64,000 nt of DNA from Azoarcus sp. (lineage in GTDB: Bacteria > Pseudomonadota > Gammaproteobacteria > Burkholderiales > Rhodocyclaceae), in contig JAUSOD010000055.1 in the NCBI GenBank assembly GCA_030656215.1, positions 18,670 to 82,669 on the forward strand. The letters are read 5' to 3'. The notes below the pieces were generated by a model. That model had not been told where the DNA came from, did not search any database, and was given only the letters and a program-made list of their open reading frames with translations. How positions within the stretch are numbered: the stretch's first letter is position 1; each line of letters begins with the position of its first letter. The translations under genes and the position numbers were made by a program. Below are positions 35,901-44,811 of the stretch, piece after piece.

Positions 35901-36890
35901 TCATTTGTCACTGCCCAGGCGCTCGACACCGAGCTGCCCGGCCAGCACAAGGACGCCATCGGGGGCGAATTGCACCGCCGCAAGGTTCTGCCGATCGGCA
36001 CGAATTTCGGCGGAGAGCGCTCCTCCACGCAGGATAAGCCCACCCGAGCCGACCACGATCAGGCTGCCATCCGCGGCCAGCACCGCGCCGGTGAGCGACT
36101 GTTCGCTGGCGCTCTCGTGCACCTGCCAACTGTCGCCCCCGTCACGGCTGCTCAGTACCCTGCCGCTCATGCCGAGCAGGACGACCTCACCATCGACGCC
36201 CTCCAGCCCGCTCCACAAGGAACCGGACACGCCGGTCGCGAGCGAATTCCAGGTTTCGCCACCGTCGGTCGAGCGGAACGCGAGCCCGGTTTCGGCAGCA
36301 GCAAAGAGCACGCCATTGCGCGTCGAGAATATGTGGTTCAGGTGCATGTCGGCATCCGGCCCGCTGCCGACCGTCATCGGCATCCAGTTTCCGCCGCCAT
36401 CGACCGTGCGCCAGGCGGTGCCGTAGGCGCCCACCGCGTAGCCCTGGTCGGCGGAAACGAAATGCACCGACAGCAGCACCGGCTTGTCGGCCAGCACTTG
36501 TTGCACGGTCCAGCTCGCGCCCCCGTCAGTGCTGACAAGAATGACCCCGCCGTGGCCGACCGCCCAGCCGCGCTGTGCATCCGCAAAATGGACCGCGGTG
36601 AGCAGGGTGCTCACCGGCACCGCCGCCTGGATCCAGGTTCTGCCGCTGTCGGTCGAGCGCACCACCGTGCCGTAGTCGCCGACCGCCACCAGCACGTCAC
36701 CCGCCCGCACCAGGCCGGTCAGTGGCACTTTCGCCGCGAGCCGCGCCTTCAGTGCCGGCACCGGGGCCGGATCGGCCGCCTGCGTCGGCAGCGGCACCCC
36801 CACCAAGCTCGCGGCGAGCAGCAGGCAGACCAGGCGCAGGGAATCAAACCGGGTCGTCATTGCCACCCTTGTCATTGCCGTTCTCATCAT
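35901..36890 (-). CDS. YCF48/BNR-repeat exported protein
   Basis: 329 residues from ATG 36890, with GAGGAG upstream; the long frame to 37331 is antisense-like sequence over the RND gene and is rejected. A signal peptide is visible (LRLVCLLLAASLVGVPLPTQA, ending near residue 40). The body is a beta-propeller of repeated Asp-box motifs: STDSGRTW, STDGGASW, TVDGGGNW, STDGGETW, SRDGGDSW, as in the photosystem II assembly factor YCF48/HCF136 family. In non-photosynthetic bacteria such proteins typically stand next to DUF1302/DUF1329/RND genes, as here, 11 bases after the RND stop. A periplasmic accessory role is inferred. Confidence 0.85.
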   Translation of the reverse strand: MMRTAMTRVAMTTRFDSLRLVCLLLAASLVGVPLPTQAADPAPVPALKARLAAKVPLTGLVRAGDVLVAVGDYGTVVRSTDSGRTWIQAAVPVSTLLTAVHFADAQRGWAVGHGGVILVSTDGGASWTVQQVLADKPVLLSVHFVSADQGYAVGAYGTAWRTVDGGGNWMPMTVGSGPDADMHLNHIFSTRNGVLFAAAETGLAFRSTDGGETWNSLATGVSGSLWSGLEGVDGEVVLLGMSGRVLSSRDGGDSWQVHESASEQSLTGAVLAADGSLIVVGSGGLILRGGALSAEIRADRQNLAAVQFAPDGVLVLAGQLGVERLGSDK

Positions 36891-36901
36891 TGCAGTGCTC
36901 C

Positions 36902-39265
36902 TCAGTGCGCCATCAGCGGTGCGCGCACCGGGCCGCGGCGCGGGATCAGCATGTCGATGGTCACCGCCAGCGCCGGCAGCAGGGTGATCGCCATGATCAT
37001 GTTCATCATGAACATGAAGGTCAGCAGCATGCCCATGTCGGCCTGGAACTTGAGCGCAGAGAACGACCAGGTGGCGACCCCGATCGACAGCGTTACCGCG
37101 GTGAACACGGTGGCGACGCCGATCTCGCGCAGGGCCTGCTTGAACGCGGTGACGATGTCCTCGCCGTGGGCCATGTGCATCTGCAGCCGGTTGTAGATGT
37201 AGAAGGCGTAATCGACGCCGATCCCGACCGCCAGCACCATCACCGGCAGGGTCGCCACGGTCAGGCCGATGTCGAGCTCCTTCATGAACCAGTAGCCGAG
37301 GAAGGTGGCCAGCGTCAGCGGCACGCAGCACGCCACCATCGCACGCCAGTCGCGATACACCAGGAACACCAGCACCAGGATGGTGGCGTAGACATAGAGC
37401 ATCATCGGCAACTCGGAATGCTCGACGATCTCGTTGGTCGCCGCCTGCACCCCGGCGTTGCCGCTTGCGAGGCGCACGCTGACGCCCTCGAAGGGCTGGG
37501 TTGCGCGGAAGTGCTTGACCGCGGCAACCACGCCTTCGAGGGTCGAGGCCTTGTGGTCGGTCAGGTAGAGGTTGACCGGCAGCAGCGTGCAGTCGGCATT
37601 GAACAGGCGCAGGCCTTCGGGCACCTGGCGCACTGCTTCACCGAGCGTCAGCTCATCCTGCGGCAGCGCCGCCCACTTCGGGCTGCCTTCATTAACCCCG
37701 GAGGCGGCGAGCTTGGTCAGGGTCGGCAGCGACTGCGCCGAGAGCACGCCGGGCACGTTGGCAAGGTGCCAGGTCAGGCGGTCGACATGGCTCATGACGT
37801 CATGGCGGAAGCAACCGTCCTTGGGGGTCTCCACCACCACGGTGAGCAGGTCGAGGCCGAGGCTGTAATGGTCCACCACCGCCTGCACGTCCCGGTTGTA
37901 GCGCGAATCGTCGTGCAGTTCGGGGGCACCCGGCAGCACATGGCCGACGTGGCGGCCCTGACTCTGCCACACCGCGACCCCCATCAGCAGCGCGCAGACC
38001 AGGGTGCCGATGGCGGCATTGCGCGGGCTGGCGATATGCACGCCGAGCGCGGCCATCATGCGATTGCGCAGGTGCTCGACCTTGCCCGCGCGCAGCACGA
38101 AGGCTTCATCGAAGCGGAAGTAGCTTGCCAGCACCGGCAGCATGATCAGGTTGGTAACGATCTTGTAGGCGACCCCGACCGAAGCGGTGATCGCCAGCTC
38201 GCGAATCATCGGGATCGGCACCAGCACCAGGGTGGCGAAGCCGACAAAGGCCGTGATCAGCGCCAGCGTGCCCGGCACCAGCAGGCCGGTGAAGCTGCGG
38301 CTGGCGGCGGTGTAGCCGTCGGCGCCGTTGATCACCTCCTTGGCGATGTAGTTGACCTGCTGGATGCCGTGCGACACCCCGATCGCAAACACCAGAAAGG
38401 GCACCAGGATGGCGAGCGGATCGAGGCCGAAACCCAGTAGCGTGATGGTGCCGAACTGCCAAACCACCGACACCAGCGAGCACGACAGTGGCAGGAAAGT
38501 CAGCAGCCACGAGCGGGTGTACCAGTAGACGGCAGCAGCCGTGAGGACGAAGGCGAGCGCGAAGAACTCGATCACACTGGTCGCGCCTTCCGAAATATCG
38601 CCCATCTGCTTGGCGAAACCGATGATGCGGATGCGGATATCGTCGTCGGAGAAGGCGTCGCGCAACTCCTTCTCGAGGCGTTGGCTGAACTCGAAGTAGT
38701 CGAGCCGCTCGCCGGTCTGCGGGTCGGGGTCGGCCAGTTCGGCGACCACCATCGCGGACGAGGAATCGTTGGCCACCAGACTGCCGATGAAGCCGCCGAT
38801 GATGGTGCGTTCGCGGATCGCACTGATGTTGTCGGGGGTGAGCGCCTTCACCGTGACGTCACCGCCTATCACGTCCTCGGCCTTCATCCCCTCTTCGGTG
38901 ATCTGCACCGCACGGGTGTTCGGCGTCCATAGCGAACTGACCGTGCGCCGGTCGACGCCCTTCATGAAGAACAGCGCCTGGGTGACGTCGTGCAGTTTGG
39001 TCAGCGCCTTCTCGTTCCAGATGTCGCCGCGCGTGGCTTCGACGGTGACGATGATGCGGTTGGCACCGAACAGCACCTCGCGGTACTGGTTGAAGGTCTG
39101 GATGTATTCGTGATCCTGCGGCAGCTGCTTGTCGAAGCCGGCGCTCATGTTCAGGCGGGCGGCGAACACCGCCATCACCGCGGTGAATGCCAGCAGCGCA
39201 AGCAAAATGGGCAGGCGGAACCTGAAGCAGAAACGCTGCAGGGCCAGCACTGATTTCTCGATCAT
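36902..39265 (-). CDS. RND-superfamily exporter (MMPL/sterol-sensing type)
   Basis: 787 residues from ATG 39265. The fold is two similar halves, each with one helix, a large periplasmic loop and five helices: TM1 near 15-35 (ILLALLAFTAVMAVFA), then SVIEFFALAFVLTAAAVYW, LDPLAILVPFLVFAIGVSHGIQQVNYI, and in the second half MMLYVYATILVLVFLVYRDW and VATLPVMVLAVGIGVDYAFYIYN. The GVSHG and GVDYA motifs carry the acid/His residues of the proton path. These single-chain RND proteins move hydrophobic molecules rather than acting with an AcrA-type adaptor. In an operon with DUF1302, DUF1329 and YCF48-like genes. Substrate unknown. Confidence 0.9.
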   Translation of the reverse strand: MIEKSVLALQRFCFRFRLPILLALLAFTAVMAVFAARLNMSAGFDKQLPQDHEYIQTFNQYREVLFGANRIIVTVEATRGDIWNEKALTKLHDVTQALFFMKGVDRRTVSSLWTPNTRAVQITEEGMKAEDVIGGDVTVKALTPDNISAIRERTIIGGFIGSLVANDSSSAMVVAELADPDPQTGERLDYFEFSQRLEKELRDAFSDDDIRIRIIGFAKQMGDISEGATSVIEFFALAFVLTAAAVYWYTRSWLLTFLPLSCSLVSVVWQFGTITLLGFGLDPLAILVPFLVFAIGVSHGIQQVNYIAKEVINGADGYTAASRSFTGLLVPGTLALITAFVGFATLVLVPIPMIRELAITASVGVAYKIVTNLIMLPVLASYFRFDEAFVLRAGKVEHLRNRMMAALGVHIASPRNAAIGTLVCALLMGVAVWQSQGRHVGHVLPGAPELHDDSRYNRDVQAVVDHYSLGLDLLTVVVETPKDGCFRHDVMSHVDRLTWHLANVPGVLSAQSLPTLTKLAASGVNEGSPKWAALPQDELTLGEAVRQVPEGLRLFNADCTLLPVNLYLTDHKASTLEGVVAAVKHFRATQPFEGVSVRLASGNAGVQAATNEIVEHSELPMMLYVYATILVLVFLVYRDWRAMVACCVPLTLATFLGYWFMKELDIGLTVATLPVMVLAVGIGVDYAFYIYNRLQMHMAHGEDIVTAFKQALREIGVATVFTAVTLSIGVATWSFSALKFQADMGMLLTFMFMMNMIMAITLLPALAVTIDMLIPRRGPVRAPLMAH

Positions 39266-39283
39266 GTCGGGGGTTCCATTGGT

Positions 39284-39315
39284 CCGGGGCCGGACCGGCT
39301 TGCATCCGGCCCCGG
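39284..39315 (-). promoter_or_regulatory. Intergenic hairpin between DUF1302 and RND genes
   Basis: A perfect 11-bp stem, CCGGGGCCGGA (39284-39294) with TCCGGCCCCGG (39305-39315), loop of 10. It starts 10 bases past the DUF1302 stop and ends 18 bases before the RND start. No U-run follows, so mRNA stabilisation or reduced read-through is more likely than full termination. Confidence 0.5.
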
Positions 39316-39324
39316 CGCGGTACA

Positions 39325-41136
39325 TCAGAACGAGTAGGAAATGCTCGCGGAAACGAAGTCGCGGTCGCGCATCAGGTTGTTGGCCCCACCGCCGTGGAAG
39401 TTCACCCACTGGATCGCACCCTTCCAGCTGTCACGGAAGTTGGCAAACAAGGACAACGTGAGCGCCTTGCGCCCCTCGACGAAGGGAATCGCGTTCGGGC
39501 TGGTACCGGACACGTCGTGATACCAGTCGATCTGCGGAGTCAGGGTGACGCCGGTGCCGAAGGCGTTGGGGTAATTCAGCCCCATCTCGAACACGTAGCC
39601 CCACGAGGTCCTGTCCGGCAACGAGTAGTCGGGCAGGAAGTACGGCGTGCGCCCGCTTCGGTCCAACCCCGGGTAGTGGGTAACCGCGGCTTCGGTGAGG
39701 ATGAAGCCGTCGCTTGCCCCGACCGCCTTCGCCAGCCCGCCCAGCGGATCGTTGTGGGAGAAGGTGTAGAAGCCGGTCAGGTGCATCTGGTACTTCTCTT
39801 CCTCGACGAAGCCGGGATGGCTGCCGACGTCGTAGACGCTGTTCTTGTCGAAGACCCCACTGGCGCCCAGTGATCCGAACGGCACAGTTGGATCAATGCC
39901 GACACTATCTCGTGGGCGATAGGACAACTCGGCGCCGACAGCCACATTCATGAGCTTGGTGTTGGCCGAAATTGCGTACAAGTCCTTGTCCTCTCCATAG
40001 GCGACGAAGTAGCCCGTAACCGCAAGATTCCTGTCTCCGGTGAAACCGAGGAAGGGCAACTTGTCGTGGTAGCGCTGGTAGGTGAAGGCGAACTCGGTGT
40101 CGATCTCCTCGGCGTTGTAGCGGAAGTTCACCCCGTACTGGCCGTTGTTCTTTGCCTCCCGGGTGCCGAGATAGGGCACAGCGATCCCGCCCGCGACCGC
40201 ATCGGCGTCTGACAGCCCGGAGTTGTCACCGCAACGCCCATTGGGCAGGCCGGCGCAGGCACCCACACCGGCGAAGTCCTCGATGATGCTGGTCGGCACG
40301 TAGGCCACCCGGCGGCCCTTGCCGAGCACATCGGCGGCCGAGAAGAAGGTGCCTGCCGGATCGAACTTGAAGCTGTTCCAGCCGAACTGGTAGTAGGCTT
40401 CCACGCCCAGGTTCTCAGTGATGCCGAGCGAGCCCGACAACATCGGCGCCGGGATGAAGATCTCCTTCAGCTGGGTGCCGGGTACATGGAATTTCTGCAG
40501 GTCGATGGCGTTGATCTGGTTCACCCCGCCGAGGATGAAGATGTCCTCACCCCAGGAGATGACCTGGTTGCCGAACTTGAGCTTGCCGTATTGCTCGCCG
40601 ATCGAGAAGCTCTTGGCCACCCAGGCGTCGAGCAGCGTGACCTCGCCGGCCGCCGCGTTATCCACATCGGTACGGCGGGTGTCCCGCGCCTGCGAGTCGT
40701 TGAACCAGGTCACCCGCGCCAGCGCGCTCCAGCCGCCCGGGTACTTCAGCGCCAGGTCGTGGGTGCCCTTGAGCACCGCGGAGACGATGTCGCCCTTCTT
40801 GTAGTTGAGGTTGCCGTCGTCGAAGTTGGTGTAGTTGAAGTCGGCGTTGGCGTAGCCCGTTCCGTCGGTCAGGTTGTAGACCCGGGACAAGTCATTGTTG
40901 GTGCCGTTGTTGCAGCCACCGCTGTCGTTGCCGATGGTCTTGCAACCGGCGGACGAGGTGCGGGCCATCAGGCCGTAGGAGACGGTGCTGTCGAAGCTGC
41001 CCGACAGGCCCTCCTCCGAGCCGAAACGGAATGCGTGGCTGCTCGGTGCCCACAGGCTTGCGGCGACGGCAAGCGCAAGGGTCGAGGGGGCGAGGGCAAA
41101 TACCGCCCGACGATGCGACATCGATCTTGATTTCAT
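39325..41136 (-). CDS. DUF1302 outer-membrane protein
   Basis: 603 residues from ATG 41136 (AGGAGAT upstream). A signal peptide ends near SSHA (about residue 36), giving a mature start FRFGSEEGLSGSFDSTVSYGLMAR that is typical of DUF1302. The Gly/Asn/Tyr-rich body with repeated beta-strand patterns and the C-terminal SASISYSF ending in Phe indicate an outer-membrane beta-barrel. Characteristic segments are NYKKGDIVSAVLKGTHDLALKYPGGWSALAR and the LKFGNQVISWGEDIFILGGVNQINAIDL block. It is paired with DUF1329, 26 bases downstream of it. Channel or uptake function for hydrophobic substrates is inferred. Confidence 0.88.
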   Translation of the reverse strand: MKSRSMSHRRAVFALAPSTLALAVAASLWAPSSHAFRFGSEEGLSGSFDSTVSYGLMARTSSAGCKTIGNDSGGCNNGTNNDLSRVYNLTDGTGYANADFNYTNFDDGNLNYKKGDIVSAVLKGTHDLALKYPGGWSALARVTWFNDSQARDTRRTDVDNAAAGEVTLLDAWVAKSFSIGEQYGKLKFGNQVISWGEDIFILGGVNQINAIDLQKFHVPGTQLKEIFIPAPMLSGSLGITENLGVEAYYQFGWNSFKFDPAGTFFSAADVLGKGRRVAYVPTSIIEDFAGVGACAGLPNGRCGDNSGLSDADAVAGGIAVPYLGTREAKNNGQYGVNFRYNAEEIDTEFAFTYQRYHDKLPFLGFTGDRNLAVTGYFVAYGEDKDLYAISANTKLMNVAVGAELSYRPRDSVGIDPTVPFGSLGASGVFDKNSVYDVGSHPGFVEEEKYQMHLTGFYTFSHNDPLGGLAKAVGASDGFILTEAAVTHYPGLDRSGRTPYFLPDYSLPDRTSWGYVFEMGLNYPNAFGTGVTLTPQIDWYHDVSGTSPNAIPFVEGRKALTLSLFANFRDSWKGAIQWVNFHGGGANNLMRDRDFVSASISYSF

Positions 41137-41162
41137 GGCGATCTCCTGGAGTCGGGTCAGGT

Positions 41163-42542
41163 TCAGCGTTCGCCGCTGCGGCGCATCTGGTCGGGGCTGA
41201 AGGTGGCCTGGTTGATGCGGCCTTCCTTCGCGGCGGTCAGGTCGATGACCTCGCCCTCGGCGGTCCAGTTGTCCACCACATAGCGCCGGGCGACGAGGTC
41301 GTACATCTGGGTTTCGTAGGTAATGCAGGCGCCGACATCGGGCGCGGCCCAAAGGCTGCCTTCCTGCACCCGCCACAGGTTGCCCTTGGCGTCATACATG
41401 TCGACCTGCAGCAAGGCCCACGAATCTTCGTCGAAGTGAAACACGCGCTTGGCGAAGGAATGGCGCTTGTCCGCCTTAACCGTGGCCTCGACCACCCACA
41501 CGCGGTGCGGCTCGTAGCGCATGAAGTCGCGATCGACGTAATCAGCCTCGAGCATGTCCTTGAACTTGTTGCTCTTGTCGATCAGCTTGTTGGAGTTGTA
41601 CGGCACGTACATCTCCTTCTTGCCGACCAGCTTGTAGTCGTAACGGTCAAGCGCGCCGGTAAACACGTTGATCTGGTCGACAAAGTAGAGGTTGTCGAAG
41701 CCGGCAATCGGGTTGTCGTAGGCGAAGGTCGGCGAACGGCGCACGCGGCGTTGGCCGGGGAAATAGATCCAGGCATCCTGCGGCTTGTCGAGGTAGGCGT
41801 GGATCAGGTAACCCTCGCCCGCGCGGGAAGCCGGCGACAGCACCTCGTAAAGCAGCTTCGACTCCACCCCGCCGACATCAGCCGGCCCGGTGACGGCAGG
41901 GTCGTTGAACGGATACAGCTCGGACGCCCACTGCTTGTTCTCGGTGTAGCCGCCGCTCTTGTCGGGCATCAGCGCGGAGATCTGCGCCTTGCGCCCCAAG
42001 CCGGTGTAGCGCAGCTTGTAGTTCCACATCGCCTCGGCGCCGCTCTTCGGGAACGGGAACGGCAGCCCGGCGCCCAGCACCTGCTCGAGCTGCCAGCCAT
42101 CGGCGCCAAGCTTTGCCGAGGTGGCGTTCTTGCGGGTTTGCTGAGCGACCACGTCGGGCACCGGGCAACTGCGTTTGCTCGGATAGACATCCATGCGGTA
42201 GCCCTGATAGGTCTTGATCAGTGCAATCTGACCTGCGGACAGCTTGTCGGCGTATTTGTCGACGTTCGCGGCATCGATCGAGAACAGCGGCTTGTCGTCC
42301 TTGTACGGGTCGACCCGGCCTGGCTTCCAGCCGGCAGGGACCTGGGTCATGCCACCGCTCCACGCGGGAATGCTGCCGTCGGCATTCTTGCCCACCTCGG
42401 CACCGATCGGGGTCAGGGTCTTGCCCAGCGTGGCCACTTCGGCATCGGTCGCCACCGCTTGCGCGAGCGGACTGCCGAGCAGTGCTGCGATGGCCAGTGC
42501 CAGCAGCCCCGGGCGAACGTGCCTTGTTATCGTTTTGTTCAT
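41163..42542 (-). CDS. DUF1329 exported protein
   Basis: 459 residues. The signal peptide (GLLALAIAALLGSPLAQA, to about residue 28) precedes a LolA/LppX-like beta-rich body with family blocks: IPAWSGGMTQVPAGWKPG, NPYPSDKP-like DPYKDDKPLFSI, QTRKNATSAKLGADG, GAEAMWNYKLRYTG, DAWIYFPGQRRVRRSP and APHRVWVVEATVK-like EPHRVWVVEATVK. The LolA-like fold suggests periplasmic carriage of lipid-like ligands to the adjacent outer-membrane DUF1302 protein. It is 52 bases after the cytochrome gene of the amine dehydrogenase set, on the same strand. Confidence 0.9.
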   Translation of the reverse strand: MNKTITRHVRPGLLALAIAALLGSPLAQAVATDAEVATLGKTLTPIGAEVGKNADGSIPAWSGGMTQVPAGWKPGRVDPYKDDKPLFSIDAANVDKYADKLSAGQIALIKTYQGYRMDVYPSKRSCPVPDVVAQQTRKNATSAKLGADGWQLEQVLGAGLPFPFPKSGAEAMWNYKLRYTGLGRKAQISALMPDKSGGYTENKQWASELYPFNDPAVTGPADVGGVESKLLYEVLSPASRAGEGYLIHAYLDKPQDAWIYFPGQRRVRRSPTFAYDNPIAGFDNLYFVDQINVFTGALDRYDYKLVGKKEMYVPYNSNKLIDKSNKFKDMLEADYVDRDFMRYEPHRVWVVEATVKADKRHSFAKRVFHFDEDSWALLQVDMYDAKGNLWRVQEGSLWAAPDVGACITYETQMYDLVARRYVVDNWTAEGEVIDLTAAKEGRINQATFSPDQMRRSGER

Positions 42543-42594
42543 TTTCTCAGGTCCTCACAAGGTGAAACACGAAAAATCGATACCGCCCGCGATC

Positions 42595-43077
42595 TCATTC
42601 GACGCGCAATCCGCGCTCGGCAAGCTGAGTCACGATTGCCCGCCGGGTCGCACTGACGTCGGTCAGCGGTGCGTTGCGCAGCCGGGTTACCTCGGCCTCG
42701 GTGTAGGGTTCGAGAGCGGCCGGCAAGGTCTCCGCGGAAAAGGCCTGCAGCATCCAGTTGAGCATCCGGGCGATCTCGCCATCCTTCAGTGGCGAGTTCG
42801 AGGTCCCCGGAACCTGCACCAGAAACGCGCGCCCCTCCGGAATGCTGACGAAGTGTCCGAGCTGACCACGCAGGGTCGGCACGCCGCCCGACTTAGCCCC
42901 GCTGCCGTCGGCCTGGTGGCAGCCGGCACAGTTGAGGATGTACTGGTAGCGCGCCTTGCCGGCCTCGGCGGCCTCGGCGGCATCGGCGGCCTGCGCCGGG
43001 CCCGCGAGCCCGAGCCCGGTCACCATCGCGACGAGGATCAGCCTGCACACCCCGCCCGGAACAAGCTGCCTGCTCAT
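42595..43077 (-). CDS. Periplasmic c-type cytochrome of the amine dehydrogenase cluster
   Basis: 160 residues from ATG 43077. The signal peptide ends near AQA-A (residue 30); one haem site, CAGCH at 50-54, in YILNCAGCHQADGSG; Met105 or Met109 in EIARMLNWML could be the sixth ligand. It lies 8 bases after aauA. A cytochrome gene in this place is known from other aau operons, where azurin or a cytochrome accepts electrons from the dehydrogenase. No azurin gene is seen in the window, so this protein may be the direct acceptor; that is inference. Confidence 0.85.
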   Translation of the reverse strand: MSRQLVPGGVCRLILVAMVTGLGLAGPAQAADAAEAAEAGKARYQYILNCAGCHQADGSGAKSGGVPTLRGQLGHFVSIPEGRAFLVQVPGTSNSPLKDGEIARMLNWMLQAFSAETLPAALEPYTEAEVTRLRNAPLTDVSATRRAIVTQLAERGLRVE

Positions 43078-43085
43078 CGTCCGCC

Positions 43086-43622
43086 TCAGCTCTTGGTTTC
43101 CGCCAGGCCGACCACGGTCGCCAGCGTGCAGTGGAACATCGTCGAGTCGTTGGCCATACACCAGTTGATGTCGTTGTGCAGGCCCATGCGATAACCCGGC
43201 ATCTCGCGCTCGTTGGTGTTACAGAAACAGCGGCCGCAGGCGGTTTTGCCGCAGCAATCGTTGTAGCTGATGAGATAGTCCTTGCCGTCTTCCGGGTTGT
43301 GGCAGGTGCCGATCCACGACACCTTGGAGGCTTCAGTGCCCGGCGGGCAGCTGGTAGCGGTGCCGCCGCAGCAGTTGCACAGGAAGCCGTCCTGGGCGCA
43401 GTAGCGCCAGTACTCGCAGTCCTCGTCGGTGGGTGCGGCTCCGGCCGCCTTCTTGGAGGCCGCGGCACCAGCCGCCTGCGCCGTGCGATCGAAGGGCAGC
43501 ACCGGCAGCACAAACGCGGTGCCGACCAGCAATTTTCCGATACCGATCAACGCGCTGCGGCGCGAGGCGCTCTGCGCCACCTTGCGCGTCTTGCGCTCGA
43601 AAAACTCATCCAGCCATTTCAT
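43086..43622 (-). CDS. aauA: Aromatic amine dehydrogenase, small (TTQ) subunit
   Basis: 178 residues. It carries tryptophan tryptophylquinone, the cofactor made by cross-linking two tryptophans: Trp103 in KVSWIGTCHNP and Trp154 in HNDINWCMAND, 51 residues apart exactly as in methylamine dehydrogenase (57 and 108). The catalytic Asp is D122 in YNDCCGKT. Fourteen cysteines form the disulfide network (CEYWRYC, DGFLCNCCGGT, GRCFCN). The N-terminus has a twin-Arg-like signal (SRRSALIGIGKLLVG). The sequence resembles Alcaligenes faecalis AADH (CHNPxDGKDYLISY) more than MADH, hence aauA and not mauA. With AauB it deaminates tyramine, phenethylamine and similar amines in the periplasm. Confidence 0.94.
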   Translation of the reverse strand: MKWLDEFFERKTRKVAQSASRRSALIGIGKLLVGTAFVLPVLPFDRTAQAAGAAASKKAAGAAPTDEDCEYWRYCAQDGFLCNCCGGTATSCPPGTEASKVSWIGTCHNPEDGKDYLISYNDCCGKTACGRCFCNTNEREMPGYRMGLHNDINWCMANDSTMFHCTLATVVGLAETKS

Positions 43623-43645
43623 TTCAGTTTCTCCTTGTCACTGAA

Positions 43646-44263
43646 TCAGGCGCGACCGGGCTGGTCGACATGAGGCTGATCGAGGTAGGCCTGGACCGAA
43701 GCCACACCCAGCTCCTTGGCGGTGAACAGGCTCTCGAGCTGTTCGCGCGAATTGACCAGGCCCTTGGCCGCGATCCGGCCCTGCTCGTTGATCAGCACCG
43801 CGTACGGCAGCTTGGCCACGCGGTAGGCAATACCCAGCTCGCGCGAGAGCACGTAGGGAAAGTCCTTCAGGCCGGCCTTGTCGTAGAACGCGAGGTGTTC
43901 GGGCTGCTCGCCGTCCGATGTCAGCACGACGCGCATCCAGCTGCGCTCCGACTGGTTGGCCGAACGCAGGATGGGCAGCAGCTTCTTGCACACCGGGCAA
44001 GTCGGCGACAGGAAGAACAGCAGCGTGCTCTTGTCGCCGGGCAGGCCAAGCGAGATGCGCTCGCGGCTGCTGAGCAGATGCGGCAGGTCGAACACCGGGG
44101 CCGCCTCGCCGACCTGCGGGCCGGTGTCGAGCATCAGCGCGCCCATCGGCGCAACACGCTCATAGAGCACGCCGATCTGGCGCGCCAGGGCAAACAGACC
44201 GAGCAGCGCGGCGAGCACCGCAATCCACAGCAGCACATTCGAAATCATCAGGGCTTCGTTCAT
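43646..44263 (-). CDS. aauD: Amine dehydrogenase maturation protein, thioredoxin-like
   Basis: 205 residues from ATG 44263 (GAGGAG upstream); it overlaps aauE by four bases (ATGA), so the longer frame is rejected. One N-terminal membrane anchor (LLWIAVLAALLGLFALA, 11-27) precedes a periplasmic thioredoxin-like domain with the redox motif CPVC at 89-92 in FFLSPTCPVCKKLLPIL. MauD/AauD is needed to form the many disulfides of the small subunit. Its neighbours aauE and aauA support the call. Confidence 0.92.
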   Translation of the reverse strand: MNEALMISNVLLWIAVLAALLGLFALARQIGVLYERVAPMGALMLDTGPQVGEAAPVFDLPHLLSSRERISLGLPGDKSTLLFFLSPTCPVCKKLLPILRSANQSERSWMRVVLTSDGEQPEHLAFYDKAGLKDFPYVLSRELGIAYRVAKLPYAVLINEQGRIAAKGLVNSREQLESLFTAKELGVASVQAYLDQPHVDQPGRA

Positions 44264-44811
44264 GATCCGCTCCTCATTTGGGCGAGATGGGGGTGATTGG
44301 CAAGCAGCTGGTTGGCTGCCGCATAGAGGGTGAGCAGTGTCAGCGTGCCGCCGGCGACGGAGAGGTAGTCGATCCAGACCAGGTTGCGGTCGGTACCGAG
44401 CTGGGCGCCGACCACGAGCAGTGCAAGCAGCACCGCATTGCGCACGACCAGCGCCCAAGACAGCCGGGTGTGGCCCTCGGCGCCGCCGCAGCCGCAGTCG
44501 ATGGCGGTATGGCCACGGACGACATTGAGCGCGACGCCCGCGGTAGCCGAGCCAAGCACCAGCAGCCCGAGCACCAGGCCGAGCGGGCGCGAGGCATCGA
44601 ACAGCAGCGCCACGCCGGCCACGGCTTCGAGCACCGGAAACAGCCGTGCGAACACGGGTACCAGGGTTTCGGGCAGCAGCCGGTAGAGCTCGACCGAGGC
44701 CTCGAATACCACCAGGTCGCGCAGCTTCTGCCACGCCCCTACGATCAGGATGACCGCCAGTGCGGCACCGCAGGCCCGGGCCAGCACCGGGTCGATGGCG
44801 AGGGCGTCCAT
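44260..44811 (-). CDS. aauE: Amine dehydrogenase accessory membrane protein
   Basis: 183 residues with about four or five membrane helices (GAALAVILIVGAWQKLRDL at the start, VLEAVAGVALLFDASRPLGLVLGLLVLGSATAGVALNVV in the middle, ALVVRNAVLLALLVVGAQL later). The IDCGCGG pair of cysteines after helix 4 is typical of MauE/DoxX-like proteins and may work with AauD in disulfide formation. The start ATG overlaps the aauB stop by one base (TGATG). It is required for stable small subunit in studied mau operons. Confidence 0.9.
   Translation of the reverse strand: MDALAIDPVLARACGAALAVILIVGAWQKLRDLVVFEASVELYRLLPETLVPVFARLFPVLEAVAGVALLFDASRPLGLVLGLLVLGSATAGVALNVVRGHTAIDCGCGGAEGHTRLSWALVVRNAVLLALLVVGAQLGTDRNLVWIDYLSVAGGTLTLLTLYAAANQLLANHPHLAQMRSGS

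Noticed and set aside
36891..37331. N-terminal extension of the YCF48-like gene over the RND gene
   Set aside because: The Arg/His-rich translation is the RND gene read in another frame; a good ribosome binding site and signal peptide support the start at 36890.
43646..44734. 362-codon fusion of aauD with an upstream extension
   Set aside because: The extension is aauE read in another frame; the ATG at 44263 has a Shine-Dalgarno sequence and an ATGA overlap.
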